The notes under the pieces were generated by a model. It was not told the origin of the DNA and searched no databases. It saw only the letters and a program-made list of their open reading frames with translations. DNA of 64,000 nt from Polytrichum commune (lineage: Eukaryota > Streptophyta > Polytrichopsida > Polytrichales > Polytrichaceae): positions 17,608,001 to 17,672,000 of the forward strand of contig OX485804.1 of assembly GCA_950295325.1 (NCBI GenBank), written 5' to 3'. Shown piece after piece: positions 12,290-23,800 of this stretch; position 1 is the stretch's first letter, and each line of letters starts with the position of its first letter. The position numbers and the translations under genes are program-made.

Positions 12290-12800
12290 ACTCCACTAGA
12301 CTAACTTGGGATCTTTGAATCTACTTCCAGAGTCTAATCATTTGCTTAAAATAAAAAAATAAAAAAATAAAAAATCTACATGCTATAATATAATTCACTA
12401 CATTTTCACCTTCACATTATATGAGTTCATGTAGACACCACAAACCCCTAGCTTGCAGTTATGCCATTTTACTTGAGTTTTGTCATGGACACCACTAGAC
12501 TACTTCGGGAACTCTGTAGCCATTTCCAAGGTCCAATCATCTAGACAAAAATGCTAATCTACATGCTACAATATAATTCACCATGTATTCACCTAGGTCG
12601 CAATCGATGAGTTTACACAGACACCACGAACCCCTAGCCAACACTTCGGCCCTAATACTTGGGTTTTTGTCATGGATGCCACTAGACTAATTTGGGAACT
12701 CTGAAGCTACGTCCGGGGTCCAATCATCTGGAAGAAGAAAAAATGGTAATCTACATGCTACGATGCAATTCACCACGTTCTCACCTTCACAGGACACGGT
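12290..12800 (+). repeat. Three diverged ~190-bp tandem units
   Basis: The block CCACTAGACTA recurs at 12292, 12492 and 12679. Each is followed by TTCCAGAGTCTAATCAT-like, AATCTACATGCTAYRATRYA and TTCACCTTCAC blocks. The third unit is partial. The same block order occurs as a single diverged copy at 58200-58400. Confidence 0.75.
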
Positions 12801-13540
12801 CAGTGTTGGAGATTTGCGCCCATCACATACCCGTCAAATGTGCATGGCGTGTACATTTGAGGTTGTGATTTCGGCCATTCCTGGTTTGTGATGGGTGCAA
12901 ATCTCAACCCTCCCACTGGCTCTGCCTGCCTTCAGGCCGGAATTAATACTGGAGTTTTTGTGGGGAGCTGTTAAGTTATCCCTCCCTCGATTCACAACCT
13001 TCAGTTCCTGAGGCACTTTGGCACTTGATCTCACACACTTCTTAACTTACAACGGCAACTACTTCCAGACAGCGCAGGGGAAGAGCGAGCACACATGATC
13101 AAACAGAGTCAGCCACAGCACAGGCGGCATATATAGGCCTTAATATTAACTTACATAAGCAAGTAAGTGAGTGGCTTCATCAGGCTGAAGCTAGCTAGGG
13201 CAGTGACAATAATAAGGGAGTCCACATAATGCAGCAGCCTCCCTCTGCATGCGGCGCTGGGCCGGTCCTCCTTCAACGGCCACTTTCTGGAGATTTGCTG
13301 AGACTTAACAAGCTCCTGAGTCTCATTCATTTGGATTACTAGCTTGTTGTTATATGTTAGCCCACCCTGGTACGTTGGTGGCTTTGACTGCAAAAGCCGG
13401 CGTGCGTCCCTCTATTCCAACCGGAAATAAATGATGCGGCCTCGCATTCTACCATGTACGTATCACCCTCACTTGCTACGTACTTTGCTTCACTTGGATC
13501 CCACGTTGGAACTGGCTTATGGCACTAGTGTTGTTTATTC
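12801..13540 (-). other. Low-copy island with possible minus-strand promoter
   Basis: Sequence complexity and GC content rise here and repeats stop. On the minus strand a CCTATATATGCC sequence at about 13124-13138 resembles a TATA box. It is followed by a purine-poor leader and small open frames with no recognisable product. The hairpin at 12809-12905 lies about 220 bp downstream on that strand. This could be the 5-prime end of a small or non-coding transcript, but no exon can be defined. Confidence 0.3.
12809..12905 (-). other. Compound hairpin with two competing stems
   Basis: The outer arms GAGATTTGCGCCCATCACA (12809-12827) and TGTGATGGGTGCAAATCTC (12887-12905) pair at 18 of 19 positions. 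Inside, GTCAAATGTGCATG and CGTGTACATTTGAG form a second stem. It can be extended by a second TGTGAT, which would use the same ATCACA that the outer stem uses. The two folds are therefore partly exclusive. It may be a miRNA-like precursor, a small foldback element, or a chance structure in a leader; the sequence alone does not decide. Confidence 0.5.
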
Positions 13541-14308
13541 GATTGTTTGGGGGTTTGTAGAACATATATATATATGTATATGTATATAAACACCTCAATT
13601 CTGTAAAGAAAAAGTGAGAATTAAGACAAATATTTTGTGTTGTCGAAACGTAATGTTTTGAATAAGTTTAATGCATGTTTAGCAACGATTTGTCTAAACC
13701 GTCTTGGAATAACGGTTGTATAGATGAGTAAAGCAACTTATCACTATATTCGGTAATTGGAGACTTTTTCATGATTTTGAGACTATTTAAGGACATTATT
13801 TTCAAATAAAGAACAAGAACAACACAAAAATATACTCGATGTGACATAAAGTGTTTCACGTGGGCAACACTAACTAATTTGGCACAAATACATGTCATCA
13901 TAATAAGAAATTGGACAAGATATTAAACCACTTGCATTTACTTTAAGACTTTCCAAAGTCTCTAATTAACAAATATAATATTACTTGTTGGAAATTGTAT
14001 CAATATTGGGTATCCTTAGATTGAGTCATGACTGTTGAAGGTGACATCTTGGTGTCAAAAGGGTCAAAACATGCAACTATCCAAGTTTTGAGCGTTTCTA
14101 TTCATTTAACAAGACGGACAAGACTCTTATCATTCATGTTCTTATGCAATATGGTCGATTGTACACACACAAAACAAAGAATAACTAAATAAATGTGTGT
14201 GAGTTTTGAACACTCCGTTTTGTGTTCCATACATTGACACGCCAATTTTTACATCTAACCTAACACTTCAGCCGACACACGCATTGAGAATCACTCGTAG
14301 ATTCTAGG
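13541..14308. repeat. Dispersed AT-rich family, copy 1
   Basis: The block ATCACTATATTCGGTAATTG, then GAGACTTTTT and GATTTTGAGAC (about 13737-13790), matches 16045-16110 and, inverted, 16280-16320. A short AT microsatellite lies at 13564-13588. No coding sequence is seen. Confidence 0.45.
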
Positions 14309-14669
14309 TCAAATGTAGTGCAACTTTTCTTGTGACACCCCTTATGAATAAGTTTACAAATGTTGTCATGGATGATTGAAATTTGGATGAAATTCATGCC
14401 AATTATTGAAACACAAAGTTTGGTATGTTCTGCATTCTAAAACTACTAAATGTAATGTTGTCCAGGATGATTGAAAATTGGATGAAAATCCAATCAGTAA
14501 GTGATAGTAATTGCAAATTATGAATATATTGTGCCCAAAACATATACAAGGAATGACAAATAATGTTAGGTTTACATTTACTGTAGTGTTGGTGACACTA
14601 CGTGGGCAGTTTACAATTAGTATTGAGCATGAAAATTAGAATTGGTGACAATAATTACAATAGTTAGTG
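14309..14669 (+). mobile_element. TA-flanked MITE, left end eroded
   Basis: The interior and right end match the element at 5477-5874: GTGACAC, CAAGGAATGACAAATAATG and a final ACAATAGTTAGTG followed by TA at 14670-14671. The left 40 bp or so no longer resembles the inverted end, so this is a decayed copy. Confidence 0.65.
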
Positions 14670-15479
14670 TAGTTGGTTTTACGAATTCATTTTGAAAAAG
14701 GGAAGAAAAAGAGAGAGGGTCGGACATGTTTCAAAGTTTTTGGGATGTTGTAACTTCATCCGAGGACGGCGAGTAGAGTCATCATACACTTTGTGCACAT
14801 GTCATCATACACAAGTGCAACAAACAATGAAGATTCCACATAGTAGGTAATAGATATGTGTTGTGGCCTTTTAAATTCCAAATGACATTTTTCGTCAATG
14901 TGAGTGTGGTGATCTCACTCGTTCCACTACGGTATGCAGGTGTTATTCGGTTCATTTTTCTTGTTCCCTATCTTCTATCGATCATAACTACAATTTTAGA
15001 ATTGTGTTGCATTAGCAAACTTATGATGAAGCATCAGCAAATATCGGATTGGAAATTAGGCCTCCTATGATTTGGTTATGGTCCCATTGGAAGTGCATGT
15101 TTGTAGATTTCTAAGTTGAATACATACCATGTCCTCCTAATTGTGTTCACTATTGAGTGTGGAGTAGTTATTGAAAGTTTGAAACATAGTAATCCAGTCT
15201 CTTACGAACATGTGTCTTTATGATATTTATTCTTTGATCCTCATCAAACCACACACCAATCAAATACAAATGTCCAATCAAGGAAAGTAATTGAATAACA
15301 CCTACGTACCTTAGCCCCTAAGTTCCCAAGCAACCAATTTATGGTTGATGGATGATTTCTTCCCTACATAAACCCCACCTTACTTTTTCATCCACAATCA
15401 AAATAATTATAATCATTGAGGCATCATGAATATCTACACATAGACACATGAGCCATGCAATTTGTAGATGAGTAGAATG
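14670..15479. repeat. Two oppositely oriented pieces of module M
   Basis: From about 14930 (ACGGTATGCAGGTGTTATTC) to 15070 lies a plus-oriented copy matching 1965-2092. From about 15120 to 15310 lies a minus-oriented copy matching 2690-2880 and 63057-63250. The close head-to-head arrangement suggests the two are the ends of one larger inverted unit. No coding frame is convincing. Confidence 0.5.
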
Positions 15480-15827
15480 CTCGGGGGGGGGGGGGGGTAG
15501 TCATTGGTTGGAGTAGCAATACACGTGCGAACAAATGATAGGGTATTTTAAAAACATGGGAGCAAAAAATTATAATTGGGCTTAAGAGTAATGTAGGGTA
15601 TCAAAAATGGCACTGGACATCTTTAAAGTACTATAGGGTATGGAATAATAGGTAATTTGGAATCATAAGTAATGCAAGCCATTTTTCTATTAACCCAAAG
15701 TAGAAATTTACATAATGATAGCATGTGAAAAAAAGAAGAGAATTGAAAGTAATACCCCCCTATAAAATAGTGGTTGTTCGCACCTATATCCTTAACTTTT
15801 TAACACACTGCCCCCCCCCCCCCCGAG
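15480..15827 (+). mobile_element. CTCGGGG-family TIR element, 348 bp, 8-bp TSD
   Basis: Starts CTCGGGGG and ends CCCCCGAG, each extended by a homopolymer run of about 14-15 bases. It is flanked by perfect 8-bp direct repeats GTAGAATG at 15472-15479 and 15828-15835. Further in, GTGCGAACAA near the left end is matched by GTTCGCAC near the right. The interior words TAGGGTATTTTAAAA and ATTATAATT also occur in the copies at 18276, 20653 and 40693. Non-coding. The 8-bp duplication fits hAT, P or Merlin-type transposases, but the terminal bases do not fit any of these consensus ends well. Confidence 0.85.
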
Positions 15828-15835
15828 GTAGAATG

Positions 15836-17429
15836 TGTAAAAATATGTCAAAGTGGGAAGTGGTCATGTTTTTGTTGTGTTGGGAGCTCATGTGAGGGTG
15901 TTGACTCCAAATCGATGTTTGCCACTTCAATGCAAACTTTGCGTGAACATCAAAGATGCTTATTTTGGTAAAAGTGTTTTTTTTTTTTATGTTCATGTAG
16001 AAATGGCATGTGTGCTCACATCAACCGTTCAGTCTAACATTTGGACACTCTCAAATCATTATATTCGTTAATTTGGGACTTTTTTGGCATTTTGAGACAG
16101 TTACAAATATAAGAACATGGATAAAATCACACATATATTGGAGAATGTTGTAAGATGCAAATACTTTGAAGCGGGTGCTCATATCAAGATCCCAATTAAG
16201 AAATCATATCAAGATGGTTTAGGTAGGACGACCCAAACATTAGACCATATTGTTGTGGTCCATATATTAATTTGAGACAAGAGAAAGTCTCAAATTAATG
16301 AATATAGTGATAAATGTTTATGGAAATCTTTGCGTATATGTATGTTTAGAAGTGTGGGACAATTTACATACTCCAAATGCAAGGTAGCTAGCTTATTGTG
16401 ATTTGCACATTTTGGTATGAGAATTTGTGAAGATGCTCATTTATCAAGTTGTTCCCATCTAGTGGATCACCCATGCCTTCCACTCATTTTCCAAGTGAAT
16501 TGGTCAAAGGCGTTTTTGGGAGGATAAAACATGCATGTTCTTGTGCATCACTTCCTTCAATTGTTATGATCTAAAACTACCAAGAGTTATATGTGCCCAT
16601 TTTTTCCCTCATTTTAGCTCATCTATCATGTTTCGAAATCCTATGAACAGATCCACTTTAACCTCAAGACTTGTCCATAAAAATTTCACAACCAACCTTG
16701 AGTGAAATGCACTCAAAACAACCCCTTGGCTTGGGAAGTCAAGGGTTAAATCTGAGACTTGATGGGCCAGGTTGGTCCATGGAGTGTTGTGAATAGATAA
16801 TTTGTATTTCCAAGCACGTCGTCTCACTATAAAATTAGACTGCATTCCGTTGGCATGGAATCCTGGAAAAGAGGAAAACAATATGTAGATATCTCAATAT
16901 TGTAACCGTTAGTAGTAATTTGAGGATTAATTGTTATAAGTTTGTCATGCTTCAAGTGCTACCAAAGCATTCTTTCATGTCCTTTTTCTATCCCAATTAA
17001 GGTATATGGGTCCTAAATAATTACTTTTCCGACTAGCCCATTATTCCTAGGATAGGAAACACACAACACTAAGATAGGAAAATAAAAAACAATGGATGGC
17101 CATTATTAGAAGCACTAAAGTAAGGTAGAATGATTCTTATGTGGATCCAAAAAGGTTAATTGTAAAGGTGGTGGTCCAAAAGGATGCAGTGATAGGTGGG
17201 ATGCAATGATTGGCCGGATAGGTGTTGTTTCACATCACTTGCAATCACTTTTGGGTGTCATTGAGTTCACTATTTGACTCACTTGCCACTTTAGGAAAAT
17301 GTGACTAATTATTTACAAGGAATAAAATTATGAAAGAACTTAGATTCCTCTTCATTCCCTCTACTCCGTCTTTGAAAAATATTGCACAAATTTCAAGCCG
17401 CTCTTTTGGCCGAATCAAATTATTTTCAT
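15836..17429. repeat. Dispersed AT-rich family copy and unassigned DNA
   Basis: About 16020-16440 is a diverged copy of the family at 13.6-14.0 kb. It contains a perfect hairpin, ATTAATTTGAGAC with GTCTCAAATTAAT, at about 16267-16301. From 16441 to 17429 no gene or element is recognised. Confidence 0.4.
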
Positions 17430-17935
17430 TGTTTTCCATATATGTACCTTACAAGCATCATGTGGTCAAGTCACTAGCAGATCAACCAATTTGGAAGATG
17501 AAAATAGGACATACAACTAGTCCATTTTTAGAATATTATGTAGTATATTGCAGTGGGACAAAACCAATGGTTGCATCCACCCACAATGCAATGTTGATTG
17601 AATAAGGTTGCATTCAATTAAAATAGTTTTGTGCATTAAATATATCCAAGCAAAACACCCCACCAAGCAATTCACCTACGTCTACTTGGGCTACATCTAC
17701 AAGGATCATGTGGTCAAGTCACTGGCAAATCGACCAATTTTGAAGAAAGAGGTGGTGCATATCACTATTCTATTTTTAGATTATTATATAGTATATTGCA
17801 ATTGGACGGAACCAATGGTTGCGCCCAACCACAATGTAATATTATCTTATATAAGTTTGCATACAGTCAAAAAAGCTTCTTGCATTAAAACTGCCCAAAC
17901 AAAAATCCCACCAATCAATATAATTATTCAAGGCA
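17430..17935 (+). repeat. Two ~248-bp tandem units with a shared reading frame
   Basis: The blocks ATCATGTGGTCAAGTCACTR (17457 and 17705), TAGTATATTGCARTKGGAC and ACCAATGGTTGCRYCCAMCC recur in order with a period of about 248 bp. Both units read similarly in protein, HHVVKSLADQPIWKMK against DHVVKSLANRPILKKE and later VVYCSGTKPMVA against IVYCNWTEPMVA. Protein-level similarity between diverged copies suggests an old coding source, but I recognise no family. Confidence 0.7.
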
Positions 17936-18275
17936 TTACAAAGTATACATAAGGGATTTGTATTATTTTTCTCTAGTGTATGCATTTAGAAAGGCTATTA
18001 AGAATTTTGAAATAAAGGTAAATTTGACTTGGAATATAGACTTAATTACATTCAATCACACTTAATTAGTTTGAATGCGAATGAATACTTGTGAAAGTAG
18101 ACGGCATTACCTAAAATATTATAAAATATACATGCTAAATCTACACACTAATTTAAGTGTCATCTTTTGAATAACAAAGACAATTTCAAATGGTAAGTCA
18201 CAAAAATTATAAGCTCAATGTTAATGAGGATTTTGTATTTTTTTGACATCCAAGTTAATTACGTGCTTCATTGAT
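17936..18275. other. Unassigned AT-rich DNA
   Basis: No coding frame, terminal repeat or tandem structure is seen. Confidence 0.4.
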
Positions 18276-18910
18276 GGTTTCACTGGCGAAAATCATAGAA
18301 ACAACGTGCAACAAATAATAAGGTCTAATATATTCATTATAGATAAATTTTGTAAAAATGTACATATAATATAGGGGGTTTTAAAATAGTGAAACATGTT
18401 TACATGTAAAATACCATCACATATAATGGCCTCTTTTATCTAGTCAGTACATGTAAAATAGCGTGGAAACAATTACTAGGATTAGTGGGTCTAAGGTAGG
18501 GTTTGTGGCAGTGGATGGAAAGAGGTAATTTTCTGTTGAAAAGTCTTGGATGGATGACTTCACAAGCTGGTTGCGTGGCTGGTTGGCTTGAACGTTATTG
18601 AACCAATGTATCCAATGTGGAGTTAATGTCCTCTACCTACATGCCGGGAGGGGAAATTTCAGCGCGTTGTTTGAATTGCAATGTTCCTTCCAATTTTCTT
18701 TGGCAATATGAGTAAAATAAGGTGTTTTTAAATGATTCCCCAAAAAAATTGTAATTACTAAAAGGGTGTATTAAAATACAAGCATTTACCTTTATTTTGA
18801 AAAATACCATACCTTATAATCTTTTATGCAAGGTACATAGCCCCCCGATAAATAACTACTAAGCGCACGTGTATGCAGTAATATAAGAGGGAGTGACCCC
18901 CCCCTGGTGA
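18276..18910 (+). mobile_element. CTCGGGG-family element, eroded left end
   Basis: Aligns along its whole length with 20653-21277 and, inverted, with 40693-41318. Shared words are AACAACGTGCAA, AATATATTCATT, AAACATGYTTACATGTAAAA, GTTGGCTTGAA, AGCGCGTTGTTTGAA and ATATAAGAGGGAGTGACC. The left tip that should read CTTGGGGAGGT has been lost or altered. GGTTTCACT appears at both edges and may be the target duplication or a coincidence. Non-coding. Confidence 0.7.
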
Positions 18911-20411
18911 GGTTTCACTTCTAGAATGAAATCCCAATCAATTGGTTATTTACTAATTGGAAGTGCACATATATATAGAATTTCAGACCTTGCAAGTGAA
19001 GTGCATTCAATATGGGATTTGTAGTCAAGTGGTCTTCAAGAATGCAAGGATAATATTTATTTTCAAAGTTGGGCGAGGCAGGTAGCAGTTTTTAGTCGGG
19101 TTCATAAATTTCCCTGGAGGGCTGCCCCAACCCAGATATGACATCCCCAAAAGTTCGTGCGGGGGTATTTATTGTCCGCCGTGAAATCATTGGGTGGTGA
19201 CTTGGGACTTCCCCACTCTCCAAGCTAGTGTGGCTACCCTAGTGAAGGCATTTGGCCTCCTTAGCTAGCCGTATTTGTAAGGGTGTACCCAAACTCAATT
19301 AAGGGTTGTAAAGGTAAGGAAATAAAGAAAGAAGAATTCCGGTCTCAACTAAGGGGCCGCAATGAATAGAGTGTTTGTACATAGAACAACCTTGGTCACG
19401 TCCTAAAGGGCATTGATTTTAGATATAAAACTATTTAACCATTTCCAGGGAGTAGACACTACATTAGTAGCTAGTAACAAGAAATAAGAGCTAGTAACCT
19501 ATAATTGTGAGTTGTTGGGTGTTTATTCCAAAGAGTAGTATTGTTGAGAGGGTAGGATATACGGTGGGTTATGGGGTGCGTGAACACCATGTCGATAAGA
19601 TCCATGTTGGTTGAGAATGAATGATTAGTTCCATATTATTTGGTTTGGGTTTGATTCATGTTGAAGTCATTTGAGTGCATGTGAATGAAAGTGACATGTG
19701 GTTGTCATGTGGGTTCTGGGAGGGAATGTAGTTATTAGCCAACGGCCTATCCTTAAGCATTGCTAATTGAGCTAGAAGAGTGGTGTGTACCACTATTCAA
19801 GTAATGTAGTTTTTGGTGTGGGTTGTGTCATTAGTGGTTTTTTTACTTTAGGTTGTCTAAGGTGGGTCTGGGAACTTGTGGTATCAAATTGTGAGGTTGT
19901 TTGGATATTGTTGGGAACGCAATGCTATGAGTTATAGGACATTCATAGGTTGCAATTTGTGTATTAGGTCTATCCTATTAAAAACATGATCTAGAATGAT
20001 GAAAGTTAGAAGGAACCAACCAAGATTGGGCATGGTAAGGTTGTAACCATGGGACAAGATAGGTCTAAGGAGACATGTTCATGTAGTGTAGTGGTCATGG
20101 TTGTGGCTCCAAAAGTGAATGAGGGAGGCATGGCGGTTTTGACTAGACTTGAGGAGTACAATCTACCCTCTATAAATGTTAACCCTCGGGAGTGGATCAA
20201 AGTTAACATCTATAGAGGTGTTAACAATTAACAATTAACAATTTACTTTTTTGAGCAATATACAAATCTTAACATTTATAAATATAAGCAATTGTGAAGA
20301 GTCCTTGTGAGAGAATACCATTCATAAAATTGCAAACCCAATCAAAACTTTATTCAATATCAAGTTTACAAATCACGGGTGAAGTATGAATCAATGGTTC
20401 TTTGGTGAGAT
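18911..20411. other. Unassigned DNA with one long palindrome
   Basis: No gene is recognised. CTCTATAAATGTTAAC at 20168-20183 pairs with GTTAACATCTATAGAG at 20202-20217, a 16-bp stem with one mismatch. It is followed by three TTAACAA units at 20219-20240. Confidence 0.4.
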
Positions 20412-21647
20412 TCATCTGCATGCACAACTTGCAAACATTTCGCGGTGGGTGGATCTAACTAGACTCAAGGAGTGAATAGGTAGAAATGATGAGAAGCCTC
20501 TTGTCACGATCCTAGGCACGATAGTAACAAGGAATTGTATAGGGGGCATGCTACAACACCGGGCCATGTGAAACCAAAAAATTAAAGATAGATCATAAAC
20601 CGTCCATTGGTCCAACCAGGAGGTACATGGTTGGGAATCGACAAGGTCATGGCTTGGGGAGGTCACTAGCAAAAATTGTAGAAATAACGTGCAATAAAAA
20701 ATAAGGTCCCATATATTCATTGTGGATAAATTTTGCAAATAACGTACATAAAATATAGGGTTTTTTAAAATAATGAAACATGCTTACATGTAAAATACCA
20801 TCACATTTAATGATCTCTTTTATCTAGTTAGTACATAGAAAATAACATGGAAACAATTACTAAGGGTGGCAGGTCTAAGGTAGGGTTTGTGCTAGTCGAT
20901 GAAAAGAGGTAATTCTTTGTTGAAAAACCTTGGATGGATGACTTCGCAAGCTGGTTGGCTTGAATGTTATTAAACCAACGTTTCCAATGTGGAGTTAATG
21001 TTCTCTACCTACGTGTCGGGAGGGAAAATTTGAGCGCGTTGTTTGAACTGCAATGTTCTTTCCAATTTTCTTTGGCAATATAAGTAAAATAGGGTATTTT
21101 AAAATGATTCCCACAATAATTATAATTATTGATAAGGTGTATTAAAATACAAGCATTTACCTTTATTTTGAAAAATGCCATACCTTATATTCTATTCTGC
21201 AAGGTAAATAGCCCCCTGATAAATAGGTCATGAGCCCACGTGCATCCATTAATATAAGAGGGAGTGACCTCCCTGAGGGTCGTGGCTAGACATGAGCCTG
21301 ATTTGGGGGTGAGCGCCATGCACAAAGTGAGAACAAGGCCCAAGATTGACCCACGCACATGAAAAGCAAAGGATGGTGAGAAATCGGCTTAACAAGGATC
21401 CTGAGGCTAGTGAATAATAACGGTAGTTTGTAGGGAGTTGGGGGCATGTCCCTAGGACCGAGGGTTGAGTGACTCCTAAAAGCCCGTTGGGCAAGGGGTC
21501 TAGGGTCTCCATTACCGGGGCATGTACCATGCGCTTTGAATTCATGTTTGGAGGAATGAAGGCTAACGTTTTTGTGGCCATTGTTTGTGCTAAGTTGGCG
21601 ATATTGTGAATACATTGTTTCCCCCTAGGTAGACCCCATTGATACAT
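20412..21647 (-). pseudogene. 200-codon unknown reading frame split by a transposon
   Basis: On the minus strand a frame opens at an ATG at 21645-21647 (MYQWGLPRGKQ). It runs to 21278, where the 625-bp element at 20653-21277 interrupts it. Beyond the element the same frame resumes at 20644 (LVDSQPCTSWLDQW) and ends at a TGA at 20412. Taking out the element and one copy of the 8-bp duplication leaves 603 bases, 201 codons including the stop, in one uninterrupted frame. The joint reads CAC GAC CTT in register on both sides. The deduced protein has several Cys and His residues but no motif I can assign. GC content is higher than in the neighbouring DNA. An alternative is a chance antisense frame; a second frame of 109 codons overlaps the first half. 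The TE interruption itself is well supported. Confidence 0.4.
20653..21277 (+). mobile_element. CTCGGGG-family TIR element, 625 bp
   Basis: The left end CTTGGGGAGGTCACT and the reverse complement of the right end CTCAGGGAGGTCACT form a 15-bp inverted repeat with two differences. The flanks are GGTCATGG (20645-20652) and GGTCGTGG (21278-21285), an 8-bp duplication with one change. It is a full-length relative of 18276-18910 and of the inverted copy at 40693-41318. Non-coding. It sits inside the minus-strand reading frame 20412-21647. Confidence 0.85.
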
Positions 21648-22692
21648 AATGGGTTGCCTTCAATATGAATGTGGGTTTGGGTTGTGATATAAAAGGAATT
21701 GTATTGCACATTCTACAAAAGTGTGTTGACTCTTAAAGGTCTTTAGCCCTTGAAGGATGTAGGGGCTTAATGTACAACATGTATGCGTAATTTCTATGAC
21801 CCTCACCAAGTCTTAAAATCGTTTGTTTTTATATTACAAGGATTTAAACTTTATTTTAAACTTTATCTTATGTCAAGAATAAAATAAACTATACTCATAT
21901 GCAACAATGATGATCAAAACACTAAGTATGTATTTGCATCCAAGGAAGCTAAGGTTGTGTATTTGAACCCGAAATCCTCAATAAAATCAACATATTCAAC
22001 CTATTTGAAGTATACACTTGGAGAATGGATTAATTTTGGGTGGGGCCACTTTGGACCAACTAGCTAAAAATGAAGGTATGTAACACAAAGACATGTTTTT
22101 TTTGTGTGCATGGAGAGGCCCAAATTGGGCTTCTTATACGCTTAAGGGTTAAGGGTAAAAGAAACTATAAATTAGACTTAAATTTCTTAGAACTTACGGT
22201 TAGTGAAGGCCTTAAATTAACACCAAACAAATCCCATGTTAATTCCCAATGAGGCAATCTCTTCTTTGGAGTGAACTTGGAACTAAGGGTGTGTTTATAG
22301 TAGTCACCAATGACTAGTGAGCACAACCACTGCTTTCTCATAGTCTCACTCATTGAGAATTGGGTGGTCATCTCTCGTTGTTTTACGAAACATCACCAAA
22401 AATAAGAGTGTCCATGTCAAAACATGGATGAGAAAGTGACATGGAACTAACATGGAGTCCTACATGTCCATAAGTGGATGTTGTTTGATTGCCACACGAA
22501 TTTTGCAACACGAGTTTCACCCAAACATGTTGTGTTAGCAAAAAAACGAAAGCAACCATTTTATTTTCAAACCTACTTTTATCCAAATTTCATTTTGGAG
22601 ATGTATAGTTTTAGTTTTAAATAAAAATTATTATGTCTTTATTTTCAGTATTTCTGAATTAAAATTATAACAGTACGTCGAGTGAACAGACT
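21648..22692. other. Unassigned DNA
   Basis: No structure could be fixed. At 22278 the sequence TAAGGGTGTGTTTATAG looks like the left end of a Tourist-type element, but no matching right end was found. Confidence 0.35.
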
Positions 22693-22992
22693 TTGAAAAT
22701 GTGCTTTGGATTTCTCTTGGTCATGGTCTATGGAGCGCCGACCATGTCCACAAGAAATCCTAAATCATTGTTTCTCACGGCCCTTGGTCACGTGTGTAAA
22801 GGAGGCCATAGAGAGTATCTGTTGATGCAGAACACTCACTGCAGGCTTATTGTTGCTCCTTGCCAAAATTATGACCCCTTTCCTCCTGGAGGGTGGATGG
22901 GATTAACCATTACATTCGGGGACGTTGAGGCCACTGCAACCAATGCATTCTTCGATCGGCTAACCTCTATATTGTCAAAGTTAACTTCATAG
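22693..22992 (+). CDS. Unrecognised 99-codon open frame
   Basis: Open from an ATG at 22699 (or an earlier in-frame start) to a TAG at 22990. The protein starts MCFGFLLVMVYGAPTMSTRN and later contains PPGGWMGLTITFGDVEATAT. It lies in an island of higher GC (22690-23370) with no repeat similarity elsewhere in the window, so it could be one exon of a low-copy gene or a remnant. No splice sites or neighbouring exons could be connected. No family is recognised. Confidence 0.25.
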   Translation: MKMCFGFLLVMVYGAPTMSTRNPKSLFLTALGHVCKGGHREYLLMQNTHCRLIVAPCQNYDPFPPGGWMGLTITFGDVEATATNAFFDRLTSILSKLTS

Positions 22993-23800
22993 AGCATATT
23001 CAGAAAAGAGTCTCCCTAGCTACTTCATCAACGTTCGAGACAATCCAACATCGCAAAGCTGAAGATCGAATGGGTGCAGCTAGTAAATATTTTTACAGAG
23101 GCTGAGACTTCACTGGCAGCATCTTATGTCCGATTTTGGGAGTAAGATTGCAACTGCTGACCAGAAGATAAGACATTTCTCCATCCGATCCTCCATTGCC
23201 CAAATACTCTGTGGAGTAGTAGGGCGACACACGCCTTTAGATCAGATTCAATGGAACAAATCACAACAACAAATTCACTGTATGTATCCAGGGGAACTTG
23301 CACAGTTTCCAACAACTCATGATGCATGTTGTAATAAGCAACGACAATGCGGTTCAGTTACCAGCTGATCATCCATAAGAAGATTGAATGTGAAACGTCA
23401 GGCATGACAATGTCACATGACAGATAATCCTGTTGGAGGAGTAATTACTTCCGGCCATAAACACTAGCGTTACAACTGTTTGATCCATGTTTTTGGTTGA
23501 AATGTCCCCAAAAATTGATTGAAAACTGCAGGTGCTGTAGTTGTATCAATTAGTCCTGTATTTCCCTTAGATTCTGTTTTGTTGATCTTATCAAGAAGTC
23601 AAATGCCACACACTAAGTTATCAGTTTCCCATGATTCACTTCCTTGTGCGTCCCCAAGCCATCTTCAGGTGGGGCTAAAGGTATGTTAGCCTAGAGCTGA
23701 ATGTCACCAATGTAGGAATTCCCTAGTTTTGCGTTTTAGAATGAAGAGTCCACTGTTAACTCACATTTGAGAAGATAATTTTGTTTTGTAGAAGGTCTCA
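22993..23800. other. Continuation of low-copy island
   Basis: Between 23108 and 23370 both strands are open for 60-80 codons (the minus strand contains LLETVQVPLDTYSEFVVVIC). This is likely part of the same low-copy sequence as 22693-22992. The product and exon limits are unknown. Confidence 0.25.

Noticed and set aside
21286-21615. Second open frame of 109 codons overlapping the split reading frame
   Set aside because: It does not continue in frame across the transposon insertion, unlike the 132-codon frame, so it is treated as a shadow.
22278-22692. Tourist-type MITE starting TAAGGGTGTGTTTATAG
   Set aside because: No inverted partner or second TAA could be located.
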